64,000 nucleotides of DNA from CAKRJP01 sp963597615 (lineage in GTDB: Bacteria > Bacillota > Clostridia > Lachnospirales > Lachnospiraceae). Under the pieces are notes generated by a model. The model searched no databases, was not told the DNA's origin, and saw nothing but the letters and a program-made list of their open reading frames with translations. Within the stretch, counting starts at the first letter, position 1; each line of letters opens with the position of its first letter. The translations under genes and the position numbers were made by a program. Below, piece after piece: positions 33,591 to 43,198 of this stretch. The stretch spans positions 28,666 to 92,665 of the forward strand of contig CAVBQS010000050.1 of NCBI GenBank assembly GCA_963597615.1, read 5' to 3'.

Positions 33591-34679
33591 ATGAATTTGA
33601 AGATTGGGGTTATTAAAGGTGACGGAATCGGACCAGAGATTGTGACAGAGGCTATGAAAGTCCTGGATAAAGTTTCTGGAAGTTATGGTCATGAGATTGA
33701 ATATAGACAGCTCTTAATGGGAGGTGCTTCCATTGATGTTCACGGAGTTCCTCTTACAGATGAGACCATTGCAGAAGCAAAATCCTGCGATGCCATTCTT
33801 ATGGGATCTATAGGAGGAGATGCAAAGACATCCCCATGGTATCAACTGGAACCTTCTAAGAGACCTGAAGCCGGACTTTTAAAGATCCGTAAGGCATTGA
33901 ATTTGTTTGCCAATTTAAGACCGGCCATTCTTTATGATGAATTAAAAGGAGCTTGCCCTTTGAAAGAAGAGATTACAGAGGGCGGTTTTGATCTTATGAT
34001 CATGCGAGAGCTTACCGGTGGTTTGTATTTTGGTGAGAGAAAGACCGTGGAAGAAGATGGAGTTTTGACCGCTTATGATTCTCTTACTTACAATGAAAAT
34101 GAGATCCGTCGAATTGCAAAACGCGGATTTGACATTGCTATGAAGAGAAATAAGAAAGTCACCAGTGTAGATAAAGCCAACGTTTTAGATTCTTCAAGAC
34201 TTTGGAGAAAGGTTGTGGAGGAAGTGGCAAAGGATTATCCGGAAGTTACTTTAGAACATATGTTGGTAGATAACTGTGCTATGCAGCTGGTAAAGAATCC
34301 AAAACAGTTTGACGTAGTCCTTACAGAGAACATGTTTGGAGATATTTTATCTGATGAGGCAAGTATGGTAACAGGATCCATTGGAATGTTAGCTAGTGCC
34401 AGCTTAAATGAAACTAAATTTGGACTTTATGAGCCTAGTGGTGGATCAGCTCCAGATATTGCCGGAAAGGGAATTGCCAATCCAATTGCAACCATCCTTT
34501 CAGCAGCTATGATGCTTCGCTTTAGCTTTGATTTAGACCAGGAAGCAGATGCTATTGAGGCGGCAGTTGCTAAGACATTAAAGGATGGATATCGTACCAT
34601 TGATATTATGTCAGAAGGTAAGACATTGGTGGGAACCAAGGAAATTGGTGATTTGATTGTAACAAACATCGATAAATAG
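33591..34679 (+). CDS. leuB: 3-isopropylmalate dehydrogenase
   Basis: An NAD-dependent oxidative decarboxylase of leucine synthesis. The 362-aa sequence shows GVIKGDGIGPEIVTEAMKVL, LLMGGASID (substrate side), MRELTGGLYFGER, and the Asp cluster of the metal site in NMFGDILSDEASMVTGSIGML. The C-terminal SGGSAPDIAGKGIANPIA is typical. leuA and leuCD are not nearby; the gene leads an operon for branched-chain and serine synthesis. Confidence 0.95.
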   Translation: MNLKIGVIKGDGIGPEIVTEAMKVLDKVSGSYGHEIEYRQLLMGGASIDVHGVPLTDETIAEAKSCDAILMGSIGGDAKTSPWYQLEPSKRPEAGLLKIRKALNLFANLRPAILYDELKGACPLKEEITEGGFDLMIMRELTGGLYFGERKTVEEDGVLTAYDSLTYNENEIRRIAKRGFDIAMKRNKKVTSVDKANVLDSSRLWRKVVEEVAKDYPEVTLEHMLVDNCAMQLVKNPKQFDVVLTENMFGDILSDEASMVTGSIGMLASASLNETKFGLYEPSGGSAPDIAGKGIANPIATILSAAMMLRFSFDLDQEADAIEAAVAKTLKDGYRTIDIMSEGKTLVGTKEIGDLIVTNIDK

Positions 34680-34724
34680 ATGCTTTGACCAAATAAATTA
34701 CAAGATAGGAAAGGGATAGAGATT

Positions 34725-36392
34725 ATGAAAAGCGATAATGTAAAAGCAGGTATGCAGCAGGCTCCTCATCGTAGTTTGTTTAATGCCTTGGGATTTACTG
34801 AGGAAGAAATGAAGAAACCTATGGTTGGTATTGTAAGTTCTTATAATGAGATTGTACCAGGCCATATGAATCTTGATAAAATTGTAAATGCTGTAAAACT
34901 GGGAGTGGCAGAAGCGGGTGGTGTTCCGGTGGTATTTCCAGCTATTGCTGTTTGTGATGGTATTGCCATGGGTCATATCGGAATGAAGTATTCCTTGGTT
35001 ACCAGAGACTTAATTGCAGATTCTACAGAGTGTATGGCTCTGGCTCACCAGTTTGATGCCTTGGTTATGGTTCCAAACTGCGATAAGAACGTTCCGGGAC
35101 TTTTAATGGCTGCAGCCCGTATTAATGTTCCTACTGTATTTGTATCTGGTGGACCAATGTTAGCCGGCCATGTAAAGGGACAGAAGAGAAGTCTTTCTTC
35201 TATGTTTGAGGCAGTTGGAGCTTATGCTGCCGGAACTATGACAGAAGAGGATGTAAAGGAATATGAATGCAAGGTTTGTCCAACTTGCGGATCTTGTTCC
35301 GGTATGTATACAGCCAACTCTATGAACTGCTTAACAGAAGTTTTAGGTATGGGACTTGGCGGAAATGGAACCATTCCAGCTGTTTATTCTGAGCGTATTA
35401 AACTTGCTAAGCATGCAGGTATGGCAGTTATGGATATGTACAATAAGAATATCCGACCAAGGGATATTATGACAAAGGATGCCATCTTAAACGCATTAAC
35501 TGTAGATATGGCTCTGGGATGTTCCACTAACTCTATGCTTCATCTTCCAGCAATTGCCCATGAAGTGGGATTTGATTTTGATATTAGCTTTGCAAATCCA
35601 ATTAGTGAGAAGACACCAAATCTTTGCCATTTAGCACCGGCAGGTCCGACCTACATGGAGGATTTGAATGAAGCCGGTGGTGTTTATGCAGTTATGAAGG
35701 AACTGGCAGACATTGGACTGATTCACACAGATTGCATGACAGTTACAGGAAAAACTGTTGGGGAGAATATTGCAAATGCAGTAAATAAGAATCCAGAAGT
35801 AATCCGTCCGGTAGAAAATCCATACAGTAAGACTGGTGGATTGGCTGTATTAAAGGGAAATCTTGCACCGGATGGATCCGTTGTAAAACGTTCTGCAGTG
35901 GTAGATGAGATGTTAGTACATGAGGGTCCTGCAAGAGTATTTGACTGCGAGGAAGATGCTATTGCTGCTATTAAAGGCGGAAAAATCGTGGCTGGAGATG
36001 TGGTTGTCATCCGCTATGAAGGACCAAAGGGAGGTCCTGGTATGAGAGAAATGTTAAATCCTACATCAGCTATTGCAGGAATGGGCTTAGGATCTAGCGT
36101 AGCTCTTATAACGGACGGACGTTTCAGTGGGGCTTCAAGAGGAGCTTCTATTGGACATGTTTCCCCAGAAGCTGCAGTAGGGGGACCAATCGCTTTGGTA
36201 GAGGAAGGCGATATTATTAAAATTAATATTCCGAAAATGACTTTAAACTTGGACGTTTCTGATGAAGAATTAGAAAGAAGAAAAGCAAATTGGACGCCAA
36301 GACAGCCTAAGGTAACTACCGGATATTTGGCAAGATATGCTTCTATGGTAACATCAGGAAACAGAGGAGCCATTCTTAAAGTACAAGAATAA
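34725..36392 (+). CDS. ilvD: Dihydroxy-acid dehydratase
   Basis: An Fe-S dehydratase making the 2-keto acid precursors of valine, leucine and isoleucine. The cluster cysteines sit in VPNCDKNVPGLLMAAAR and CPTCGSCSGMYTANSMNCL. The 555-aa length and the ending TTGYLARYASMVTSGNRGAIL are standard. It lies 45 bp after leuB and 15 bp before ilvB. Confidence 0.96.
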   Translation: MKSDNVKAGMQQAPHRSLFNALGFTEEEMKKPMVGIVSSYNEIVPGHMNLDKIVNAVKLGVAEAGGVPVVFPAIAVCDGIAMGHIGMKYSLVTRDLIADSTECMALAHQFDALVMVPNCDKNVPGLLMAAARINVPTVFVSGGPMLAGHVKGQKRSLSSMFEAVGAYAAGTMTEEDVKEYECKVCPTCGSCSGMYTANSMNCLTEVLGMGLGGNGTIPAVYSERIKLAKHAGMAVMDMYNKNIRPRDIMTKDAILNALTVDMALGCSTNSMLHLPAIAHEVGFDFDISFANPISEKTPNLCHLAPAGPTYMEDLNEAGGVYAVMKELADIGLIHTDCMTVTGKTVGENIANAVNKNPEVIRPVENPYSKTGGLAVLKGNLAPDGSVVKRSAVVDEMLVHEGPARVFDCEEDAIAAIKGGKIVAGDVVVIRYEGPKGGPGMREMLNPTSAIAGMGLGSSVALITDGRFSGASRGASIGHVSPEAAVGGPIALVEEGDIIKINIPKMTLNLDVSDEELERRKANWTPRQPKVTTGYLARYASMVTSGNRGAILKVQE

Positions 36393-36407
36393 AGGAGTAA
36401 TATAGGT

Positions 36408-38090
36408 ATGCAGTTGACAGGATCACAAATTTTAATTGAATGTCTGAAAGAACAGGGGGTAGATACCGTATTTGGCTATCCAGGAGGAGCAATTCTTAAT
36501 GTTTATGATGAATTATATAAGCAGAGCGATAGAATTACTCATATTTTGACTTCCCATGAGCAGGGGGCTTCCCATGCAGCAGACGGATATGCAAGAGCCA
36601 CTGGTAAAGTTGGAGTATGTTTTGCTACCAGTGGCCCTGGAGCTACTAATCTAGTTACAGGTATTGCCACAGCCTATATGGATTCCATTCCGGTAGTAGC
36701 AGTTACATGTAACGTAGGAGCTGCTCTTTTAGGAAAAGATAGTTTCCAGGAAATTGATATTACCGGAGTGACGTTGCCTATTACCAAACATAATTTTATT
36801 GTAAAAGATGTAAAAGATTTGGCAAAGACAGTAAGAAAGGCATTTAAAATAGCTCAGACAGGCCGCCCGGGACCGGTTCTTATTGATATTACTAAGAATG
36901 CTACAGCAGATAAGACAGAGTATGAACCACAGATAATAGCGCCAATTAAGCCTAGTGAGGATATTTGTCAGAAGGACTTAGACCTGGCTTTGGACATGAT
37001 CAAAGAGTCAAAGAAACCCTTTATCTTCGTTGGTGGAGGTGCTGTGCTTTCTGATGCCAGCAAAGAACTTTATACCTTTGCAAAAAAAGTAGATGCCCCG
37101 GTAACAGATTCCCTGATGGGAAAGGGAGCTTTTCCTGGGACAGACCCAGCTTACACAGGTATGCTTGGAATGCATGGAACCAAGGCTTCCAACTTTGGAG
37201 TCAGCGCCTGCGACCTTCTGATTGTTGTGGGAGCAAGATTTAGTGACCGTGTCACAGGAAATACCAGCAAATTTGCATCAAATGCAAAGATTTTGCAGAT
37301 TGATATTGATGAAGCGGAAATGAATAAGAATGTATTGATTGATGCAGGTATCGTGGGAGATGTAAAGGTAGTGCTTTCCAAATTAAACGAGAGACTTACC
37401 CAGCAAGATCACAGCGAATGGGTTCAAAAGATACAGGAATTTAAAGAAGAATTTCCTTTAAGGTATCATGAAGATGTATTGACTGGCCCCTTTGTTATAG
37501 AAGAAATTTATCGACAGACAAAAGGGGAGGCAATTATCACCACAGAAGTAGGGCAGAATCAAATGTGGGCTGCCCAGTACTATAAATATACACAACCTAG
37601 AACACTACTGACTTCCGGAGGTTTAGGTACCATGGGATATGGCCTGGGGGCTTCCTTAGGTGCCAAGGTAGGACGCCCTGAGAAGACAGTTGTGAATATA
37701 GCCGGTGACGGATGTTTCCGTATGAATATGAATGAGATTGCCACAGCAACTCGTCATAATATTCCTATTATTCAGGTGGTTGTTAACAACCATGTGCTGG
37801 GAATGGTAAGACAGTGGCAGAATCTTTTCTATGGACAGCGTTACGCGGCAACGGTGCTAAATGATGCAGTAGATTTTGTGAAAGTAGCAGAATCTATGGG
37901 AGCAAAAGGTATCCGTGCCACTACACAGGAAGAGTTTAAGGAAGCATTTAAGGAAGCCCTGGAACTTAAGAAACCAGTGGTTATTGACTGTGTCATTAAT
38001 GAGGATGATAAGGTATGGCCAATGGTGGCACCAGGAGCGGCCATCAGCGATGCTTTCGACGAACAGGACCTGGAGGCAAAAGAAAACTAA
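36408..38090 (+). CDS. ilvB: Acetolactate synthase large subunit
   Basis: A ThDP/FAD enzyme that condenses pyruvate with pyruvate or 2-ketobutyrate. The cofactor-activating Glu51 sits in SHEQGASHAADGYARATGK. The ThDP-Mg motif appears as IAGDGCFRMNMNEIATATRHNIPII. At 560 aa it has three domains. No regulatory subunit gene (ilvN/ilvH) lies next to it, so feedback control must come from a subunit elsewhere or be absent. Confidence 0.95.
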   Translation: MQLTGSQILIECLKEQGVDTVFGYPGGAILNVYDELYKQSDRITHILTSHEQGASHAADGYARATGKVGVCFATSGPGATNLVTGIATAYMDSIPVVAVTCNVGAALLGKDSFQEIDITGVTLPITKHNFIVKDVKDLAKTVRKAFKIAQTGRPGPVLIDITKNATADKTEYEPQIIAPIKPSEDICQKDLDLALDMIKESKKPFIFVGGGAVLSDASKELYTFAKKVDAPVTDSLMGKGAFPGTDPAYTGMLGMHGTKASNFGVSACDLLIVVGARFSDRVTGNTSKFASNAKILQIDIDEAEMNKNVLIDAGIVGDVKVVLSKLNERLTQQDHSEWVQKIQEFKEEFPLRYHEDVLTGPFVIEEIYRQTKGEAIITTEVGQNQMWAAQYYKYTQPRTLLTSGGLGTMGYGLGASLGAKVGRPEKTVVNIAGDGCFRMNMNEIATATRHNIPIIQVVVNNHVLGMVRQWQNLFYGQRYAATVLNDAVDFVKVAESMGAKGIRATTQEEFKEAFKEALELKKPVVIDCVINEDDKVWPMVAPGAAISDAFDEQDLEAKEN

Positions 38091-38122
38091 GTTTAAAGGA
38101 AAAAATGGAGGATTAAGAAACA

Positions 38123-39202
38123 ATGAGCAGAGTGTACAATTTTTCAGCTGGACCGGCAGTATTACCGGAGGAAGTATTAAGAGAAGCCGCAGAAGAGATG
38201 TTAGACAACGGATCGGGTATGTCGGTTATGGAAATGAGTCACCGCTCCCAGGCTTTCCAGACCATTATTGATGAAGCTGAGGCAGATCTTAGAGACCTTT
38301 TAAATATCCCTGCTAACTATAAGGTGCTTTTTATGCAGGGAGGAGCTTCCCAACAATTTGCAATGATTCCAATGAATTTTATGAAACATGGAGTGGCAGA
38401 TTATATCGTAACTGGTCAGTGGGCTAAAAAAGCCGCAAAAGAGGCAGAAAAATACGGGAAGGTCAATGTAATTGCATCATCTGCAGACAAGACATTTTCT
38501 TATATTCCGGATTGTTCTGATCTTCCAATTTCAGAAGATGCAGATTATGTATATATTTGCGAGAATAACACAATTTACGGAACAAAGTTTAAAACCCTTC
38601 CAAATACAAAGGGAAAAGACTTGATTGCCGATGTGTCTTCTTGCTTTTTGTCAGAGCCACATGATGTGACAAAATATGCAATGCTTTACGGCGGAGTTCA
38701 GAAAAATGTAGGACCAGCCGGTGTAGTAATTGCAATTATCCGTGAGGATCTGATTACTGAGGATGTATTTCCAGGAACTCCGACCATGCTTCAGTACAAA
38801 ACACATGCAGACGCTAACTCTCTTTATAATACTCCTCCTTGCTATGGAATTTATATCTGCGGCAAGGTGTTTAAGTGGTTAAAGAAGCAGGGCGGCCTTG
38901 AGGCTATGAAGGAAATCAACGAGAAGAAAGCAAAGATTCTTTACGATTACTTAGACCAAAGCAAGATGTTTAAGGGAACCGTTGTAAAAGAAGATCGCTC
39001 TCTTATGAATGTTCCATTTGTTACCGGTGATCCGGATTTAGATGCTAAATTTATCAAAGAATCAAAGGTAGCTGGATTTGAGAACTTAAAGGGACATCGT
39101 ACCGTAGGTGGCATGCGTGCAAGTATTTACAATGCTATGCCAATTGAGGGAGTAGAAGCCCTTGTTGAATTTATGAAGAAGTTTGAGAAGGAGAATATGT
39201 AA
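38123..39202 (+). CDS. serC: Phosphoserine aminotransferase
   Basis: A PLP enzyme converting 3-phosphohydroxypyruvate to phosphoserine. It starts with the conserved VYNFSAGPAVLPEEVL, then SHRSQAFQTIIDEAE and MQGGASQQFAMIPMN. The PLP Lys lies in LYGGVQKNVGPAGVVIAI. The 359-aa length is standard. It precedes serA by 2 bp. Confidence 0.96.
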   Translation: MSRVYNFSAGPAVLPEEVLREAAEEMLDNGSGMSVMEMSHRSQAFQTIIDEAEADLRDLLNIPANYKVLFMQGGASQQFAMIPMNFMKHGVADYIVTGQWAKKAAKEAEKYGKVNVIASSADKTFSYIPDCSDLPISEDADYVYICENNTIYGTKFKTLPNTKGKDLIADVSSCFLSEPHDVTKYAMLYGGVQKNVGPAGVVIAIIREDLITEDVFPGTPTMLQYKTHADANSLYNTPPCYGIYICGKVFKWLKKQGGLEAMKEINEKKAKILYDYLDQSKMFKGTVVKEDRSLMNVPFVTGDPDLDAKFIKESKVAGFENLKGHRTVGGMRASIYNAMPIEGVEALVEFMKKFEKENM

Positions 39203-39204
39203 TC

Positions 39205-40365
39205 ATGTATCAGTATCATTGTTTAAATGCCATTGCCCAGGTGGGTTTGGATCGTCTCACAGAAGACTATAAAAAATTGGACACTCCGGAGGGAGCTGAT
39301 GCCATTTTAGTAAGAAGTGCGGTAATGCACGACATGGAATTTGACCCGGCTTTGAAAGCCATTGGTAGAGCGGGTGCAGGGGTAAATAATATTCCTTTAG
39401 ATAAATGTGCAGAGCAGGGAATTGTTGTATTTAACACGCCAGGTGCTAACGCCAACGGTGTTAAGGAGTTAGTTCTTGCAGGTATGCTCTTAGCTTCCAG
39501 AGATATCATTGGAGGTATTGACTGGGTAAAAGAGCATAAAGAAGACGATACTATTGCAAAAGACGTGGAGAAGGCAAAGAAGGCCTTTGCAGGTAATGAG
39601 ATTGATGGCAAAAAATTAGGAGTTATCGGTCTTGGGGCCATCGGTGTAAGAGTAGCAAATGCTGCTACAAGACTTGGTATGGATGTATATGGATATGATC
39701 CTTATGTGTCTGTAGATTCTGCCTGGAGCTTGTCAAGAAGCATTCATCACACTAAGAGTGTGGAAGACATTTTCAGAGAATGTGATTATATCACGATTCA
39801 TGTACCGGCAATGGATTCTACCAAGGGAATGATCAGTAAAGAAGCTATTGACATGATGAAAGATGGAGTTGTCGTCTTAAACTTTGCAAGAGATGTTCTG
39901 GCAGATGAGGAAGCCGTAATTGCAGCCTTAGATAGCGGGAAGATTAAGCATTATGTCACAGATTTTGCAAATCCTAGTATCGTAAAGGCAGCAAGAGCCA
40001 TTGTTCTTCCCCATTTAGGAGCTTCCACAGCAGAGTCTGAGGATAACTGTGCAAAGATGGCTGTTTCTGAAATTCGCAATTACCTAGAAAACGGCAATAT
40101 TAGAAATTCTGTAAATTTCCCTAACTGTGATATGGGAGTCAAGGGAGACTATGGCCGAATCACTATCCTTCATCGCAACGTGCCAAATATGTTGGGGCAG
40201 TTTACTGGTATTTTTGCAAAAGATAATATCAATATCGAGGACATGACCAATAAGAGTAAGGGACAGTATGCTTACACTATGATTGACGTAAGTTCTGATA
40301 TTACAGATGCAGTAGTGGCTGACTTAAATGCCATTGCAGATGTACTTCGAGTACGTGTGATTTAG
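39205..40365 (+). CDS. serA: D-3-phosphoglycerate dehydrogenase
   Basis: First committed step of serine synthesis. The NAD-binding motif is LGVIGLGAIGVRVANAATRLGM, the substrate Arg lies in NFARDVLADEEAV, and the catalytic His in VLPHLGASTAESED. A C-terminal ACT domain (LHRNVPNMLGQFTGIFAKDNINIEDM) likely senses serine. At 386 aa it is the short form without the intervening ASB domain. serB is not in the window. An intrinsic terminator follows. Confidence 0.95.
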   Translation: MYQYHCLNAIAQVGLDRLTEDYKKLDTPEGADAILVRSAVMHDMEFDPALKAIGRAGAGVNNIPLDKCAEQGIVVFNTPGANANGVKELVLAGMLLASRDIIGGIDWVKEHKEDDTIAKDVEKAKKAFAGNEIDGKKLGVIGLGAIGVRVANAATRLGMDVYGYDPYVSVDSAWSLSRSIHHTKSVEDIFRECDYITIHVPAMDSTKGMISKEAIDMMKDGVVVLNFARDVLADEEAVIAALDSGKIKHYVTDFANPSIVKAARAIVLPHLGASTAESEDNCAKMAVSEIRNYLENGNIRNSVNFPNCDMGVKGDYGRITILHRNVPNMLGQFTGIFAKDNINIEDMTNKSKGQYAYTMIDVSSDITDAVVADLNAIADVLRVRVI

Positions 40366-40413
40366 GCTTGCACTTGGTCATTTGCATCTGGCAAGATCAT
40401 GAGAAAATAAAAG

Positions 40414-40452
40414 AAAGACCTGGAAAATAGTAATTTGTTTTCCAGGTCTTTT
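40414..40452 (+). terminator. Terminator after serA (convergent with prs)
   Basis: AAAGACCTGGAAAA pairs with TTTTCCAGGTCTTT, with a loop of about 10 bases and a T run; the A run on the left also allows use from the prs side. Confidence 0.92.
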
Positions 40453-40482
40453 TTATAAGCTAAAAAGTAAGCCTTTATTTAA

Positions 40483-41661
40483 TTAAATTTCTCTTTTAGC
40501 GTGACGAGCCAAAAGGGCATGTATCTTGTCTGTTGGATTTAAAACTTCTCCAATGGACATATTGTGATTTAAAGAATCAATGATAAGGGCAGTGAATTTA
40601 CTCATGTCTGCCACTACAAAATAAGGTTTTGCCAAAGCGTGAGGCGGCAGGTAGGTCAGGTTGGTAACGACTACCCGGTCAATGTAACCTTTTTCATAGT
40701 ATTCATCAAATTTATCGAAGCCGTCAGTAAAGAGTCCAAAGGTAGTACATACAAAGACACGGTTACATCCCCGGTCCTTCATTTGTCTTGCTACATCCAG
40801 CATACTTTCGCCGGAGGAAATCATGTCATCTACAACAATAATGTCTTTTCCTTTGGCACTTTCTCCTAAGAACTCATGGGCTACAATAGGGTTTTTTCCA
40901 TTTACCACAGTAGAATAATCTCTGCGCTTATAGAACATTCCCATGTTTACCCCTAAGATATTAGAAAAATAAACCGCTCTGTGCATAGCACCTTCGTCAG
41001 GACTTACAATCATTAAGTGATCCTTATCAATCGTAATATCAGGAACATCCTTTAACAAGGCTTTCATATGCTGGTAAGGAGGATTGAAATTATCAAATCC
41101 ATGCAAAGGAATGGCATTCTGTACACGGGGGTCATGGGCATCAAAGGTTAAGATGTTGCTGACTCCCATGTCTACCAACTCTAAAAGTGCAGAAGCACAG
41201 TCTAAGGATTCTCTTTTGTTGCGCTTATGCTGACGGCTTTCGTAAAGAAAAGGCATAATCACATTAATACGATAAGCCTTGCCATTGACTGCAGAGATGA
41301 TTCTCTTTAGATCTTGATAATGGTCATCTGGGGACATGTGGTTGGTATGGCCACAGACGCTATAGGTGAGAGAGTAATTACATACATCCGTCATAATAAA
41401 TAAATCTTTACCTCTGACAGATTCGTCAATAATTCCTTTGGCTTCTCCGGTTCCAAAACGAGGACAGTTGCACTTGGTTAAGTAATTGTCCATGTAATGG
41501 TTATGGTAAATGGGTGAGTCTGTATTTTCAAAAGTTGTCTGTTTTCTAAAATCTACAATGTAATCATTTACACTTTGGGCAAAATCTTTGCAGGATTCTA
41601 AGGCTGCGATTTTCAGTGGCGCTACCGGCAAGGTAGCTTCCAATTTTTTTATATTAGACAT
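40483..41661 (-). CDS. prs: Ribose-phosphate pyrophosphokinase (extended form)
   Basis: Makes PRPP from ribose-5-phosphate and ATP for nucleotide, His and Trp synthesis. The PRPP-binding motif is DIIVVDDMISSGESMLDVA, the catalytic flexible loop region is FYKRRDYS, and the N-terminal half has RINVIMPFLYESRQHKRNKRE and NILTFDAHDPRVQN. At 392 aa it is about 70 residues longer than classical Prs, with an N-terminal extension and insertions. This longer clade occurs in Clostridia. It is divergent from der. Confidence 0.92.
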   Translation of the reverse strand: MSNIKKLEATLPVAPLKIAALESCKDFAQSVNDYIVDFRKQTTFENTDSPIYHNHYMDNYLTKCNCPRFGTGEAKGIIDESVRGKDLFIMTDVCNYSLTYSVCGHTNHMSPDDHYQDLKRIISAVNGKAYRINVIMPFLYESRQHKRNKRESLDCASALLELVDMGVSNILTFDAHDPRVQNAIPLHGFDNFNPPYQHMKALLKDVPDITIDKDHLMIVSPDEGAMHRAVYFSNILGVNMGMFYKRRDYSTVVNGKNPIVAHEFLGESAKGKDIIVVDDMISSGESMLDVARQMKDRGCNRVFVCTTFGLFTDGFDKFDEYYEKGYIDRVVVTNLTYLPPHALAKPYFVVADMSKFTALIIDSLNHNMSIGEVLNPTDKIHALLARHAKREI

Positions 41662-41704
41662 AATGATCTCCTATAACTTTAAATTGTGAGTAACACTAAG
41701 AATA

Positions 41705-41734
41705 TTTATATCACTTTTACTATGATGGGGTCAA
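41705..41734 (-). promoter_or_regulatory. Promoter of prs
   Basis: On the minus strand TTGACC (41734-41729) and TATAAA (41710-41705) are separated by 18 bp, about 45 bp upstream of the start codon. Confidence 0.6.
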
Positions 41735-41757
41735 TATAGATTCTTAAGTTCTTAAGT

Positions 41758-41787
41758 TTGCACAAGATGGGGGAAGTATGGTATAAT
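41758..41787 (+). promoter_or_regulatory. Promoter of the der-plsY-gpsA operon
   Basis: TTGCAC at 41758-41763 and a perfect TATAAT at 41782-41787 with an 18-bp spacer, back to back with the prs promoter. Confidence 0.7.
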
Positions 41788-41866
41788 TTGACGAGTGTGT
41801 ACGAAAGGAAATTTGGCAGTTTAAGATATGCTAGAATCAGACATATTAAGAGAATAGGAGATAGAT

Positions 41867-43195
41867 ATGAGTAAACCAGTAGTAGCAGTGGTGGGAAGAC
41901 CAAATGTAGGCAAATCCACACTTTTTAATGCTCTGGCAGGAGAGATGATTTCTATTGTAAAGGATACTCCCGGAGTTACCAGAGATCGTATTTATGCAGA
42001 TGTTACTTGGCTTGATAAGGAATTTACCATGATTGATACCGGTGGTATCGAGCCAGAAAGCAAGGATATTATTCTTTCCCAGATGAGAGAACAGGCGCAG
42101 ATTGCAATTGATACTGCAGATGTAATTATCTTCCTGACAGATGTTCGCCAGGGCCTGGTAGATGCAGATTCTAAGGTAGCTGACATGCTTCGTAGATCTG
42201 GAAAGCCGGTAGTTCTTACCGTGAATAAAGTAGATAGCTTTGATAAATATCTGCCGGATGTATATGAATTTTATAACTTAGGGATAGGGGATCCTATGCC
42301 TATTTCTGCAGCTTCTAGATTAGGTCTTGGAGATATGTTGGACGAGGTGATTGCACATTTTCCAGAGCATGTGGGAAATGAGGAGGAGGATGAGCGTCCC
42401 CGTGTTGCCATTGTTGGAAAGCCTAACGTTGGAAAATCCTCTATTGTGAACAAGCTTTTAGGAAAGCAGCGGGTCATTGTATCAGATATTGCAGGAACCA
42501 CCAGAGATGCCATTGATACAGAGATCGTTCACAATGGAAAAGAATATGTATTTATTGACACAGCAGGTCTTCGCCGTAAGAACAAGATCAAAGAAGAACT
42601 GGAGCGCTACAGTATTATCCGTACAGTTACTGCCGTAGAGCGAGCAGATGTTGTACTGGTGGTTATTGATGCTACAGAGGGCGTTACAGAGCAGGATGCC
42701 AAGATTGCAGGAATCGCCCATGAAAGAGGCAAGGGTATTATCATTGTGGTAAACAAATGGGATGCCATTGAAAAAAATGACAAGACCATGCGAGAGTATG
42801 AAAATGAGGTGCGCAGGGTACTTTCCTTTATGCCTTATGCAGAGATTATGTATGTTTCTGCAGAAACTGGACAAAGGCTTCCAAAACTTTACGACATGAT
42901 TGATATGGTAATTGATAACCAGACCCTTCGGGTGGCTACAGGGGTCTTAAATGAAATTATTATGGAAGCAACTGCTATGCAGCAGCCACCGTCAGACAAG
43001 GGAAAAAGATTAAAGATTTATTATTCCACCCAGGTTTCCATCAAACCACCGACCTTTGTAGTTTTTGTTAATGACAAAGAATTAATGCATTTTTCTTATC
43101 TTCGTTATTTGGAGAATAAGGTGCGAGAGGCTTTTGGGTTTAGGGGAACTTCTCTTAGATTTCTTGTGAGGGAAAGGAAAGAAAAGGAGCAATAA
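41867..43195 (+). CDS. der: Ribosome-associated double GTPase Der (EngA)
   Basis: Essential GTPase for 50S ribosome maturation. It has two GTPase domains, with P-loops GRPNVGKST near residue 10 and GKPNVGKSS near residue 185, each with a matching DTGG/DTAG and NKxD (NKVD, NKWD) motif. A C-terminal KH-like domain follows. 442 aa, full length. plsY starts 3 bp after its stop. Confidence 0.97.
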   Translation: MSKPVVAVVGRPNVGKSTLFNALAGEMISIVKDTPGVTRDRIYADVTWLDKEFTMIDTGGIEPESKDIILSQMREQAQIAIDTADVIIFLTDVRQGLVDADSKVADMLRRSGKPVVLTVNKVDSFDKYLPDVYEFYNLGIGDPMPISAASRLGLGDMLDEVIAHFPEHVGNEEEDERPRVAIVGKPNVGKSSIVNKLLGKQRVIVSDIAGTTRDAIDTEIVHNGKEYVFIDTAGLRRKNKIKEELERYSIIRTVTAVERADVVLVVIDATEGVTEQDAKIAGIAHERGKGIIIVVNKWDAIEKNDKTMREYENEVRRVLSFMPYAEIMYVSAETGQRLPKLYDMIDMVIDNQTLRVATGVLNEIIMEATAMQQPPSDKGKRLKIYYSTQVSIKPPTFVVFVNDKELMHFSYLRYLENKVREAFGFRGTSLRFLVRERKEKEQ

Positions 43196-43198
43196 GTT

